Source: Bacteroidales bacterium
GTDB lineage: Bacteria; Bacteroidota; Bacteroidia; Bacteroidales; P3
Assembly (NCBI GenBank): GCA_017561155.1
Contig: JAFZDP010000051.1
Location: 1-35,107 of the forward strand
DNA length: 35,107 nt
Direction: 5' to 3'
Shown here: positions 1 to 7,651 of the stretch, piece by piece
Numbering within the stretch: the first letter of the stretch is position 1
Layout of the letters: each line of letters starts with the position of its first letter
The notes under the pieces: generated by a model
Seen by the model: only the letters and a program-made list of their open reading frames with translations
Told to the model about the DNA's origin: nothing
The model's database searches: none
Program-made: the position numbers and the translations under genes

Positions 1-11
1 CTATATATACG

Positions 12-42
12 AAAAAGGCATCGACTACACATCATCGACGCC
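12..42 (-). terminator. Rho-independent terminator after the HU-like gene
   Basis: GGCATCGA (17-24) pairs with TCGACGCC (35-42), with one G-T wobble. On the minus strand the stem is followed by TTTTT (12-16). It lies about 40 bases beyond the stop codon of the HU-like gene. Confidence 0.6.
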
Positions 43-80
43 TCAAAAATGGTTATTTACAACCTGTACGTTAGCGAAGG

Positions 81-620
81 TTAACCCTCAAAGCCTCCTC
101 CTGTATCGGTATTTCCTCCGCCCGTACCACTCGAAGGGGTTTCATCTGTATTACCCTCGTTGCCGGAACTGTCACCCAACTCTTTTTTGCCTACTTCTTG
201 GTAGAATCCCTTCTCGTAATCTACTATTTTATAGACACCTACGGTTTCTTTTTCTGCCTTGTTCACTGCCTCTGTCAGCAAAACATTGGGGCGAAAACGG
301 ATGTTAATCTTTTCCAGCTGTGCCAAGCCGGCTTTGGTGTTGTCGTCAACAGCCTTGTAGGAAATGGTAGGATAGAAAATTCCCACATCTCCAAGTTTGA
401 CACTATACCCCAACGAAAGATGATACTCGATAGTTTGGCAAAAACTATCCAATACGGCTCTCACAGTTGCCTGTGGCACGTTGGTGTGTTTGCTACAAAA
501 TTTCACCACCTCTTTCTCGCCTATCTGGCCCGAGGATAATAACTGTAGAACATATTTCAGTTCTTGTTCTTTGGTGCCAATCTTTGTCATTGGCATTTGT
601 TTTGATCGAAATTTGATCAT
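81..620 (-). CDS. HU-related DNA-binding protein with Gly-rich tail
   Basis: A 179-residue protein, likely a nucleoid-associated DNA-binding protein of the Bacteroidetes HU-related family. The first ~115 residues fit the HU fold: helical N-terminal half (LSSGQIGEKEVVKFCSKH) and a beta segment with the family's KLGDVGIFYPTIS. The final ~30 residues are a low-complexity Gly/Ser/Thr/Asp tail, probably disordered. The open frame extends to 716, but the minus-strand -7 element TATCTTTG lies at 703-710, so an ATG at 716 would be inside the promoter. The ATG at 620 gives MIKF, which resembles the usual start of this family. A terminator follows. The gene stands alone. In many Bacteroidales, HU-related genes sit next to an amidase gene, but none is seen on this side. 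Confidence 0.8.
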   Translation of the reverse strand: MIKFRSKQMPMTKIGTKEQELKYVLQLLSSGQIGEKEVVKFCSKHTNVPQATVRAVLDSFCQTIEYHLSLGYSVKLGDVGIFYPTISYKAVDDNTKAGLAQLEKINIRFRPNVLLTEAVNKAEKETVGVYKIVDYEKGFYQEVGKKELGDSSGNEGNTDETPSSGTGGGNTDTGGGFEG

Positions 621-702
621 GAGAAAAAAGTTTTTATATTCATTGAAGAACCCCGAGGAACAACTGTCTCTCGGTTTAATGTAGTTCTTCTTTTTTCGTT
701 TG

Positions 703-734
703 CAAAGATACAACATAATTCGCCGTTACGCAAG
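703..734 (-). promoter_or_regulatory. Sigma-ABfr-type promoter of the HU-like gene
   Basis: Minus-strand TATCTTTG (703-710) matches the -7 element TAnnTTTG. A weak CTTG lies 20 bp upstream (731-734). Transcription should start near 696, giving a leader of about 75 nt to the ATG at 620. Confidence 0.6.
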
Positions 735-1185
735 TTTTTCAAGTTTTTCAAACTCCTCATATTTATTAACAACTCAACATTTTACCATTTTCGTACCACA
801 GTTTCGCACCACCTAACCTGCTGAAACATGCAAAAAAGTTATTACCGTTTAAATAATCGTATATACAGTATCTATACCGGTGTAAATACCCATAAAAAAA
901 CGCACCCAAACTGATGCGAACTTTCTATGCATCAAGCTGTTGATAACTTTTCTTTAAAATTATTGTTTTTGGGCCATTTTACGCCTTCAAAAAAGAGTCT
1001 TTCAAGCTGCTTTTTCGGCCAAATATTTTATGCTTTTTGCAGAAATTCATTGGTTTTTCTGTATAAGTTGCCTTAAACTTTTACAAGTGCTTTGACTTCG
1101 TCGATGATGCCATCGCTCGAAATAGCTAATGCCATGGTATTGCTTTTTACTCGCGTAATTGCAATGTTGTGTTTTTTTGCCGAAA
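717..1185. other. Gene-free stretch
   Basis: I see no convincing gene. A small hairpin, TGATGC (912-917) with GCATCA (929-934), is present. A minus-strand 20-codon frame (1073-1135) has plausible codons but no recognised homology. This stretch could be decayed coding sequence. Confidence 0.4.
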
Positions 1186-1220
1186 TAAAAAAAACACTAT
1201 TCCTTGTTTGGAATAGTGTT
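1186..1220 (-). terminator. Rho-independent terminator after the TonB-domain gene
   Basis: A perfect 11-bp stem: AACACTATTCC (1193-1203) and GGAATAGTGTT (1210-1220), 6-nt loop. On the minus strand it runs into eight or more T residues. It is 40 bases downstream of the TonB-domain stop codon. Confidence 0.85.
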
Positions 1221-1259
1221 TGCTGTATTGTAAAGCCTTTGGGCTTTTATTTCCTTCTT

Positions 1260-1655
1260 TTAGGGTAATGTGAATACAAATGGTAAATTGAATTGCACAC
1301 GTTTTGGTTTGCCTTGAGATGTCCCGGGTTTCCATTTAGGCATAGATCTTACAACTCGCAATGCTTCTTGTCCGCAGCCGGCTCCTATGTCGCGTAGCAG
1401 TCTTGTACTTGTTATTTGTCCATCTTTTTCTACCACAAAAGTTACATATACATTGCCTGATACATTGTTTTTCAAAGCCTCTTCAGGATATTTGATGTTG
1501 CGAGAAATAAAGGCATACATAGAGTCGACACCTCCGGGAAATTCAGGAGCAACTTCGATAACTGTATATATTTCGTCATCAAAAACAACCTTCTGTGCTT
1601 TTGCACCAAATCCGCAAAACATTGCTATTGCGGCTAATAAGATTAATTTTTTCAT
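1260..1655 (-). CDS. Secreted TonB C-terminal-domain protein
   Basis: 131 residues. Residues 1-20 are a cleavable signal peptide ending GAKA/Q. The rest is a TonB C-terminal domain: FPGG at about 40, the conserved YPEEALKNNVSGNVYVTFVV block, and the typical ending SMPKWKPGTSQGKPKRVQFNLPF, split here only by citation. Classical TonB anchors in the inner membrane with an N-terminal helix and a Pro-rich linker and works with ExbB/ExbD. This protein has neither helix nor linker, so it is probably a free periplasmic TonB-like protein, common in Bacteroidota, of unknown partner. No exbB, exbD or TonB-dependent receptor is nearby. It is a single-gene unit with its own promoter and terminator. Confidence 0.85.
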   Translation of the reverse strand: MKKLILLAAIAMFCGFGAKAQKVVFDDEIYTVIEVAPEFPGGVDSMYAFISRNIKYPEEALKNNVSGNVYVTFVVEKDGQITSTRLLRDIGAGCGQEALRVVRSMPKWKPGTSQGKPKRVQFNLPFVFTLP

Positions 1656-1679
1656 ATTATTACGTGTTTAAAATTTATG

Positions 1680-1709
1680 CAAAGATACAGTTTTTTTATA
1701 TACTACAAA
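1680..1709 (-). promoter_or_regulatory. Promoter of the TonB-domain gene
   Basis: Minus-strand TATCTTTG (1680-1687) and TTTG (1706-1709) separated by 18 bp, a good match to the Bacteroidota -33/-7 consensus. It is 25 bases upstream of the start codon. Confidence 0.75.
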
Positions 1710-1761
1710 GTGTATTTCAGATATTTAACATATAGGCAACTTCTAATATACCAAAATATAT

Positions 1762-1792
1762 TTTGACGATAACGAAATAAATATTATATTTG
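1762..1792 (+). promoter_or_regulatory. Consensus promoter of the two-lipoprotein unit
   Basis: TTTG (1762-1765), 19 bp, then TATATTTG (1785-1792): an essentially perfect sigma-ABfr promoter. The start should fall near 1799, giving a leader of about 68 nt. It is divergent from the TonB-domain promoter. Confidence 0.85.
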
Positions 1793-1866
1793 CACATATT
1801 TGTTATGTGAAGATAAAGTCTTATTTGATTAAAATATAATTAATTACAATAAAAAAAGATGCCGTT

Positions 1867-2343
1867 ATGAAAAGAAATTTTTTATGTTTGCCACTTATGA
1901 TGGCGATGTTGATGTTTTCGTGCGACAAGTTTAATCCTTGTGTAAGGGGCGAATCGAAAACAGAATGTAATACAACAACAAGTGTGTATGTTATGAACTC
2001 GACCTACAATACTATACAGGTGGGCAACGCTGTGGTGCAAGCTGCCGAGAAAAAGGAGTTGACGTCTATGGATTCCGGAGTGCCCGGTTTGCACCCCGAA
2101 TACATACGAGAATACTTTGGCGGCGACACTGTTTTGATAAAGTTTAACGACAGCGTGGCAATAAAGCATATAGTGCTACGCACTGATACTGCTTGGGTAT
2201 ATATTCCGGAGGTACATAATATATATGATATAGAGTCGTGGAATACCGGATATAATGGCAATACGTGGACTTCGTGGGCGGTATACACCGTTACCGAAAC
2301 AGACTATAAAATAGCACAAGACTACATGAACGAAAATAGATAG
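1867..2343 (+). CDS. Small hypothetical lipoprotein
   Basis: 158 residues of unknown function. The N-terminus is a lipoprotein signal: MKRNF, a hydrophobic stretch, then lipobox LMFSC with lipidated Cys19. Aspartate follows the Cys (CDK), but that retention rule comes from enterobacteria and should not be used here. The mature part has further cysteines (CVRGESKTEC) that could form a disulphide, and is rich in beta-type sequence with many Tyr, Thr and Trp. I recognise no family. It is followed 46 bp later by another lipoprotein, and the two probably share the 1762-1792 promoter and the 2864-2894 terminator. Confidence 0.75.
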   Translation: MKRNFLCLPLMMAMLMFSCDKFNPCVRGESKTECNTTTSVYVMNSTYNTIQVGNAVVQAAEKKELTSMDSGVPGLHPEYIREYFGGDTVLIKFNDSVAIKHIVLRTDTAWVYIPEVHNIYDIESWNTGYNGNTWTSWAVYTVTETDYKIAQDYMNENR

Positions 2344-2389
2344 ACTGACTATAAAAACAAATATATTTATTAATTAATAATTTACAACA

Positions 2390-2836
2390 ATGAAAAAATA
2401 TTTATTTATAGCTATGGCAGTAGTATGCTCTATGTTGTTGACAGCCTGTCCGGGAACAGACGACGGTGGCGAACAACAACAGGAAGAAACTGTAACAAAC
2501 CCTATCAAAGGAAAAAGTTACATAAACGTATCTACTTATGAATACGAAGACGAGTATGGTGAAATGCAAGAAGAAACAGAAACCAATATTCTTAATTTCA
2601 CAACTTTGGAAGATGGCTTTTTGTTTTCAAAATATGAAAGTGCAACCGATAGCGATGAAGAAACATTGCCTTTCAAATATTCGTTCCACATGAACAGTGG
2701 CACCATTACACTTGAATACGATGTAGATGATGTAGAAGTATACCCATTCACCTACAACGAACAAAACAATACGATAACTCTTCGTTCGTCTTACGGCGAT
2801 TTTTCTCTTGTGTTTAGTTACCACAAAGATATATAA
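2390..2836 (+). CDS. Small acidic lipoprotein
   Basis: 148 residues, unknown function. A signal peptide ends in lipobox LTAC with Cys20, followed by a flexible acidic linker (PGTDDGGEQQQEE). The mature domain is strongly acidic and alternates charged and aromatic residues in a way that suggests a single small beta-barrel or sandwich, of the lipocalin-like sort common among Bacteroidota lipoproteins. That fold is a guess. The preceding ATTTACAACA is AT-rich without a Shine-Dalgarno sequence. It is the last gene of its unit. Confidence 0.75.
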   Translation: MKKYLFIAMAVVCSMLLTACPGTDDGGEQQQEETVTNPIKGKSYINVSTYEYEDEYGEMQEETETNILNFTTLEDGFLFSKYESATDSDEETLPFKYSFHMNSGTITLEYDVDDVEVYPFTYNEQNNTITLRSSYGDFSLVFSYHKDI

Positions 2837-2863
2837 TCTGCCATACTATCGGGCAGGAAAAAG

Positions 2864-2894
2864 AAAACGGCTGAACATTGTTCAGCCGTTTTTT
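2864..2894 (+). terminator. Rho-independent terminator after the lipoprotein pair
   Basis: AAAACGGCTGAA (2864-2875) pairs perfectly with TTCAGCCGTTTT (2881-2892), 5-nt loop, followed by further T residues. It begins 28 bases after the stop codon. Confidence 0.9.
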
Positions 2895-2913
2895 CTTATA
2901 CTAAATGGCAGTA

Positions 2914-2954
2914 TGAAAAAAAAGGGAACAATATTTGTATGTATTGTTCCCTTT
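2914..2954 (-). terminator. Rho-independent terminator of the DUF3857 operon
   Basis: AAAGGGAACAATA (2921-2933) pairs with TATTGTTCCCTTT (2942-2954), a perfect 13-bp stem. The minus strand then runs into a T tract (2915-2923). It is 22 bases beyond the stop codon at 2976. Confidence 0.9.
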
Positions 2955-2975
2955 GTGTTTGGTAATGTATGTCTG

Positions 2976-4541
2976 CTATTTAGCATACTTAAATATGATG
3001 TTTGTATAGTTTGGATTTCTCCAGTCTATCATCATTTGGCGGAATGCTTTGTAGTCTTTTACACTTATTTGTTCGTCGTCGATAGTCAGTTTGCGAACCA
3101 CAACCAATGTATCTTCCTTTTGGAATATCTTTATTTCTATACTGCCGAAAGGTTTTTCGTACTTAATATCTACCGGCTGTCCTATATACTTAACGTTTTC
3201 GGGCAAAAGAATATTAAAAGAATAACTTTCGTTTGTTTTGCCACACACTACCGGAGTAGAGCGTTTCGATGTCAGATATTCGGGCAATATATCGATACCG
3301 CATTGTGGCACACTGAAGTTGTAGTATTCGTTTTCTGTATCCAAAACGTTTAATTTTAATTTTTCTACATCTTTGGCTTTTGCGTTATCTACTTGGATTT
3401 GAGCTTGCACTCTAATATTTGTATCAGCCAAATTTAAAGTGGAATTAGAAAAATGACTTATACGTTTTTCCTTTAAACATTGCACCGGTTCGGCTGTGCT
3501 TATAGGCGACATATCGTAGGTTTTTCCATCTATGACAACCGAAACCATTACATTGCTTTCGTCTGAGGTGGCGAAATTGCCGTTAGGACTTTTGCGTATT
3601 GTGGTAGGAATATTCAATGAGGCTTCGAAACCTGCTTCTATAAGCATATCTCTAACAAGCACGGCCTTATCCATAGTAGTTCCACAGCCAGACGATAGTG
3701 TTTGCACACTTGTAGATACTTTGTTGTTGACAAGTGCCAAAGGTATATTGTTGTGGTTTATGTAGTTTGCCACATAGTTTCGGATAGCCACAGCAGTTTT
3801 CATTTTGTCGCCAGCTACCTTTAGAGAGTTTATCAGAGAGTTGTATTCATTTAATTGCGAATCCATTGGCACTTCATCTGACATACTTTTGCTGGATAGG
3901 TATAGCACAGGATAAAGTTCGCGTTGCGAAGGAGCATAGTACTCTGCAGCCGACTGTTTTAGTTTCTTCATATTCCAAGTATAGGTGTTGCCTTTAATGC
4001 TTGGTTTCACTTTCGAGTTTTGCATGTCGTAATACAGTTTTTTGCCTTGTGGCAAAGTCACGCTAACTTCGTAGTTGTCGATAGGTGCATTCTCCACCCA
4101 GTCTATCACTTCGTTAAGGTCGGCAGTGGCCGAGGTAATGGTATAGTCTAGCACAATGGTGGCATCGTATTCCAATGCTGTGTGTACTACCACCATTTCT
4201 CTAATGCCGTTGTAGCGTTGGCAGTTGGTACATGTCGATGGCAATTGCTCTACAAAGGCGTTGGCAGGTGTTTGTACTTTGCTGCCGTCCTTACGGACAG
4301 TGTACGATTCGTTAATTTTCAACTTCTGAAATTCAGGGTTATATACTATAAAGGTTTCGCCATAAACGCTGAAAAACGAACGTAGCGATATTACTTTTAG
4401 TTCCTTACGATAGTTATAATCTATAGTGCCGTCGCTATTTACTGTATAGCTACGCTTTATTTTGTTGTAGTTGGCATCTTTTTGCGAAAAAGCTACATTG
4501 GTCATTGCCACAGCCAACAATATTATTATATATCTTCTCAT
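2976..4541 (-). CDS. Secreted DUF3857/transglutaminase-like protein, degenerate triad
   Basis: 521 residues with a signal peptide ending AFSQ (~1-20). The N-terminal ~200 residues match DUF3857, a beta-sandwich domain found before transglutaminase-like cores in Bacteroidota. The core lies around 240-350. It keeps a Cys (C286 in SGCGTTMDKAVLVRDMLIEAGF) and an Asp (D343 in YDMSPIS), but the expected His is Asn330 (ESNVMVSV). The paralogue just upstream has Cys, His and Asp all in place. If the alignment holds, this copy cannot act as a Cys-His-Asp enzyme and may bind rather than cut peptide or cross-link. It is the second gene of a two-gene operon, 27 bp after its partner, and is followed by a strong terminator. 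Substrate unknown. Confidence 0.75.
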   Translation of the reverse strand: MRRYIIILLAVAMTNVAFSQKDANYNKIKRSYTVNSDGTIDYNYRKELKVISLRSFFSVYGETFIVYNPEFQKLKINESYTVRKDGSKVQTPANAFVEQLPSTCTNCQRYNGIREMVVVHTALEYDATIVLDYTITSATADLNEVIDWVENAPIDNYEVSVTLPQGKKLYYDMQNSKVKPSIKGNTYTWNMKKLKQSAAEYYAPSQRELYPVLYLSSKSMSDEVPMDSQLNEYNSLINSLKVAGDKMKTAVAIRNYVANYINHNNIPLALVNNKVSTSVQTLSSGCGTTMDKAVLVRDMLIEAGFEASLNIPTTIRKSPNGNFATSDESNVMVSVVIDGKTYDMSPISTAEPVQCLKEKRISHFSNSTLNLADTNIRVQAQIQVDNAKAKDVEKLKLNVLDTENEYYNFSVPQCGIDILPEYLTSKRSTPVVCGKTNESYSFNILLPENVKYIGQPVDIKYEKPFGSIEIKIFQKEDTLVVVRKLTIDDEQISVKDYKAFRQMMIDWRNPNYTNIIFKYAK

Positions 4542-4568
4542 TGTATTGATGTTTTTAGTAGTTAATAA

Positions 4569-6515
4569 CTATTTTGTTTTAACAACAACGTGTTTTGTCG
4601 AAAACGTCTTCTGTGCATCTACAGCCTTGCGGAAGTCGGCCCATTCGTGTGCTTCGTACACGCGTTTGCCATACGATGCTGTTTGTTCAAATGTCAGTGT
4701 TTTTCCGTTCTGAGTATATCCGCCTTGGTAGTTCACATATTCCGACTTCACTGTTTCGCTTTGAGGCAAAATTACTTCAGCGTCAGCCGGGGCAAAAGGA
4801 AGTACTATCACTTCTTTTACTTCAACAAGTCGCGAGCAGCGATCTTTGAAAGCATAGTTGCGTTCCTCTATGTCGGTGCTTATTCTCAAATGGTTCATGG
4901 CACGGGTATACAAGCCTTTGGCCGATAGTGGCACAAATATCATTTCGTCGTTGCTTACGCGTGCATAGTTCGGTATCTTGTACTTATATGTTATCTTTAC
5001 AGGTTGTTTTAGATATTCTTCGGGGTTGGTATACTTCACCGAAACAATCTCGGCACGAGGGTCTACCTTCAATAGTTCCATCTCTATGTTGCGTTGCCAT
5101 TCGCTGTATCTGGCCGAGAATACGCCACGCACACCGGCATCGCTTTGTCCTTCGGCTTCGATAGTGAACTCGCCTACCAATGTGCCGTCGGCTTTAAGTT
5201 CGGATTTTGCATTTATTTTCAAATAGTGATTTTCCGGAGCCGATATAGGTGTTTCCATCAAGTCGGCACCGCTTGGCAAGCCCATCAAATAGCCTTGTTG
5301 TTGTTCGGCACTGCTCCATAGCTCTCTTACGTTGGGTACCCAGGTAGGGTCGAGAAGTTCGTAGCTGCCGTTTCTGCGTTTCACCACGGTAACGCTATGG
5401 TTGAATTGGTCGGCAGGTATGCGGTCGATGCGTTCGCCGGCCATAGTCATGGCGGCATAACTTTCAAAACCTGCTGCTCGCAACATAGCGATAAGCAACG
5501 ATGCTTTGTCCTTGCACACACCACAGCGGTCGGTAAAGTTCATCTGTGCATTGTGTAGAGTGAAACCTTCGCCTTCGCCCATACTTATTCCCGAATAACG
5601 CATATTGTCGGCAACCCAATGGGTAAGGATGCTTATAGAGTCAAGCTCTGTTTTGGCCGGTTTCAAAAGTTCTTTCACTTTTTGTGTAAGCTCCGGAGTG
5701 CTTTCAAAGCTGCCATAATCCTCGTTTACACCATAAAACCACATCGATTTTGCTTCCCAGTTTGGCGAGGTCGATAAAAGCAGCTTGGTTTCTACATCGC
5801 TGCTGGCCACCATCGATGGCTCTCGTTTGATGGGAGTAATATTCTTCTTACTGAATGTATATATAACGCGGTTTCCGTCGTATGCTACGTTACTTGCCAC
5901 CTCGCCATTGTATACATTAAATTGCAAATCTTTGCTTTTTAGAACATTCACTTTATACACTTTCTCTTTTATAGGCTGTGTCGACCAGAATGGTACTATG
6001 TCGTAGAAGTGTCCTTTCATAGGAGGGATATACTTGCTGTCGTCGTCGGCAGCCAGCAAAGCATAAGTGAAACCTTTGCGGAAAGTCCATACCTCTATGG
6101 CATCGCCGGGCTGTAAGTGTCCTACTTCTACCATCTTTTGGCTGGCGCCCCAGTATATCATTCGGGCCGGTGCCACATAGTCGCATACCGGATTGGTAAT
6201 AGTTTCAGAGGTGCCATCGGCATGGTGAAGCACTACTTTCTTTATCTCAACGTATGCACTTTGTGGGTCGTAGTCTATCTTTACCACACTGTTGTTTTTG
6301 GCTCCTTGGTGGGTAAGAACCTTGATAAGTTGGTGGTTGTTTACATAGCTCAAACCACTCTCTTCCATAAAAACTTGTGTAGAATCGAACACCGTTACTT
6401 GATTGTAACCCTTGTAGTCTGAAGGGGAAACGCTGTTGATCTTTTCTCTCGTCGTTTGCGAGTTAGCCACAACACAGGCAAACAGCAAACCAATCAATAG
6501 AAATGTTTTTCTCAT
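4569..6515 (-). CDS. Secreted DUF3857 + transglutaminase-like protein
   Basis: 648 residues with a signal peptide ending VANSQ (~1-20), so periplasmic or exported. An N-terminal DUF3857 domain (~45-240) is followed by a transglutaminase-like core (~270-400). The triad is intact: C334 in RCGVCKDKASLLIAMLRAAG, H373 in FNHSVTVV and D389 in LLDPTW. The C-terminal ~240 residues form further beta-rich domains (DUF3858-like by position). Such proteins are widespread in Bacteroidota; their substrates are largely unknown, with peptide cleavage or cross-linking assumed from the fold. It is first gene of the operon, with a promoter about 70 bp upstream. Confidence 0.85.
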   Translation of the reverse strand: MRKTFLLIGLLFACVVANSQTTREKINSVSPSDYKGYNQVTVFDSTQVFMEESGLSYVNNHQLIKVLTHQGAKNNSVVKIDYDPQSAYVEIKKVVLHHADGTSETITNPVCDYVAPARMIYWGASQKMVEVGHLQPGDAIEVWTFRKGFTYALLAADDDSKYIPPMKGHFYDIVPFWSTQPIKEKVYKVNVLKSKDLQFNVYNGEVASNVAYDGNRVIYTFSKKNITPIKREPSMVASSDVETKLLLSTSPNWEAKSMWFYGVNEDYGSFESTPELTQKVKELLKPAKTELDSISILTHWVADNMRYSGISMGEGEGFTLHNAQMNFTDRCGVCKDKASLLIAMLRAAGFESYAAMTMAGERIDRIPADQFNHSVTVVKRRNGSYELLDPTWVPNVRELWSSAEQQQGYLMGLPSGADLMETPISAPENHYLKINAKSELKADGTLVGEFTIEAEGQSDAGVRGVFSARYSEWQRNIEMELLKVDPRAEIVSVKYTNPEEYLKQPVKITYKYKIPNYARVSNDEMIFVPLSAKGLYTRAMNHLRISTDIEERNYAFKDRCSRLVEVKEVIVLPFAPADAEVILPQSETVKSEYVNYQGGYTQNGKTLTFEQTASYGKRVYEAHEWADFRKAVDAQKTFSTKHVVVKTK

Positions 6516-6583
6516 CTTTCAATCAATTTAATATTAATATAATTCAATAATTTACAGATATGTCGGCTTTCTTAAAGCGTTTA

Positions 6584-6615
6584 CAAAGGTACAACTTTTT
6601 TCTGAGGAAAACAAC
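6584..6615 (-). promoter_or_regulatory. Probable promoter of the DUF3857 operon
   Basis: Minus-strand TACCTTTG (6584-6591) fits the -7 element. Only a weak GTTG (6612-6615) lies 20 bp upstream. The leader would be about 60 nt. Confidence 0.5.
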
Positions 6616-6712
6616 ACCGAGGGAAAACCTCTGCAAAGATGCGATAAGTTCCAATAAGAAACGCTACTTTTTGAGAAGAAAGAGCTAAAAAGATTTTTTT
6701 TGGAGTATCACT

Positions 6713-6742
6713 TTTGTATATTAATATTTTTTCGTAACTTTG
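6713..6742 (+). promoter_or_regulatory. Promoter upstream of the lipocalin-like lipoprotein
   Basis: TTTG (6713-6716), 18 bp, TAACTTTG (6735-6742): a good consensus match. The expected start near 6749 leaves a long leader of about 124 nt before the ATG at 6873. The leader is AT-rich and I see no riboswitch in it. Confidence 0.65.
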
Positions 6743-6872
6743 TCCGGAAGTTATTAGTTATACTTTTTTTGTCATCTAATTAATCTTCATGCAATTATAC
6801 TGTAAAAAGGTTTAATGTATAGAATAGAATGTTTAGAGAAATAAAGGTTTAATCATCAAAAACATAATTAAT

Positions 6873-7292
6873 ATGACACACAAAATCATCAAATTCATCA
6901 CAGTACTTGCTATGGGCACAATGTTGTTCGCAAGTTGTAAAAAAGACAATAATAGTAATGAAATTATTGTTGGCAAATGGGTTAACACTGCACAATCGTA
7001 CGAAATAACCATTGCAGGACAGGAAAACATACCTGAAGGATATATAACTATGGACTTTACAAGTAACAAAGTTTGTGTATCCGACTATCGTACAAACTGC
7101 TTGCCTGAATGGTATGGATACACCATATCGAAAGAATCTGACAAGCAACTGCTGGAAATTGAGAACGGATGTCGCAGCGGAATATTTGTGATAGAGGAAC
7201 TCTCCGACGACAAATTGATGTTGACACCGAAATCTCAAGACATTGACTATGATTTCCGCTACGTTATGAAACGATACGAAACATCGAAATAG
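6873..7292 (+). CDS. Lipocalin-like small lipoprotein
   Basis: 139 residues. The signal peptide ends in lipobox LFASC with Cys22, then a polar linker KKDNNSNE. The mature domain opens with IVGKWVN, the short motif that begins lipocalin-like domains (G-x-W) in many Bacteroidota lipoproteins, and continues as alternating beta-type sequence ending DYDFRYVMKRY. This suggests a small cell-surface or periplasmic beta-barrel; a ligand cannot be told. It stands alone between a divergent operon and a convergent one. Confidence 0.75.
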   Translation: MTHKIIKFITVLAMGTMLFASCKKDNNSNEIIVGKWVNTAQSYEITIAGQENIPEGYITMDFTSNKVCVSDYRTNCLPEWYGYTISKESDKQLLEIENGCRSGIFVIEELSDDKLMLTPKSQDIDYDFRYVMKRYETSK

Positions 7293-7344
7293 GCTTTTGT
7301 TAATATTATAAGATTGTAGCCACTTTTTGTTCATTAGTTATCAG

Positions 7345-7386
7345 ATTATCCTATATATGTTATAGTCGTAACGTATATAGGATAAT
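7345..7386 (+). terminator. Probable terminator of the lipocalin-like gene
   Basis: ATTATCCTATATA (7345-7357) pairs perfectly with TATATAGGATAAT (7374-7386). The loop contains a smaller GTTA/TAAC stem. Only a poor T tract (TTATTT) follows, so the role is likely but not certain. Confidence 0.5.
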
Positions 7387-7479
7387 TTATTTAGGTATAT
7401 ATCCTATTGTCATTCATATATAGTGTCTCCATAGAAAGATAGAGCAGCACCTATGTTCGATCGGATTGTCGGAGGTATA

Positions 7480-7520
7480 AAAAAAGCATGGTTATAGCAA
7501 AAACTCCCTAATGCTTTTTT
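7480..7520 (+). terminator. Possible second terminator or stem-loop
   Basis: AAAAAAGCAT (7480-7489) pairs with ATGCTTTTTT (7511-7520) across a 21-nt loop. It lies between convergent genes and ends in a T run on either strand. Confidence 0.35.
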
Positions 7521-7594
7521 GAAACCAAGACTTCTTTATTTGAAAACAGAGAGGGAATATGGCAATGAACTATAAACTATGCTTCTAGAGATAC

Positions 7595-7628
7595 AAAAAG
7601 CGAGAGAAGAAACCTTCTCTCGCTTTTT
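7595..7628 (-). terminator. Terminator of the methylmalonyl-CoA decarboxylase operon
   Basis: A perfect 15-bp stem: AAAAAGCGAGAGAAG (7595-7609) and CTTCTCTCGCTTTTT (7614-7628) around an AAAC loop. It is symmetric and probably works in both directions. It is 24 bases beyond the mmdB-type stop codon. Confidence 0.9.
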
Positions 7629-7651
7629 GGTAAAATTTATTTAGAGTATTT

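Noticed and set aside
1073-1135. 20-codon minus-strand frame (MALAISSDGIIDEVKALVKV)
   Set aside because: It looks codon-like but is too short, lies just after a terminator, and has no recognised homology.
2808-3353. Plus-strand 181-codon open frame
   Set aside because: It runs through two terminators and is antisense to the DUF3857 protein.
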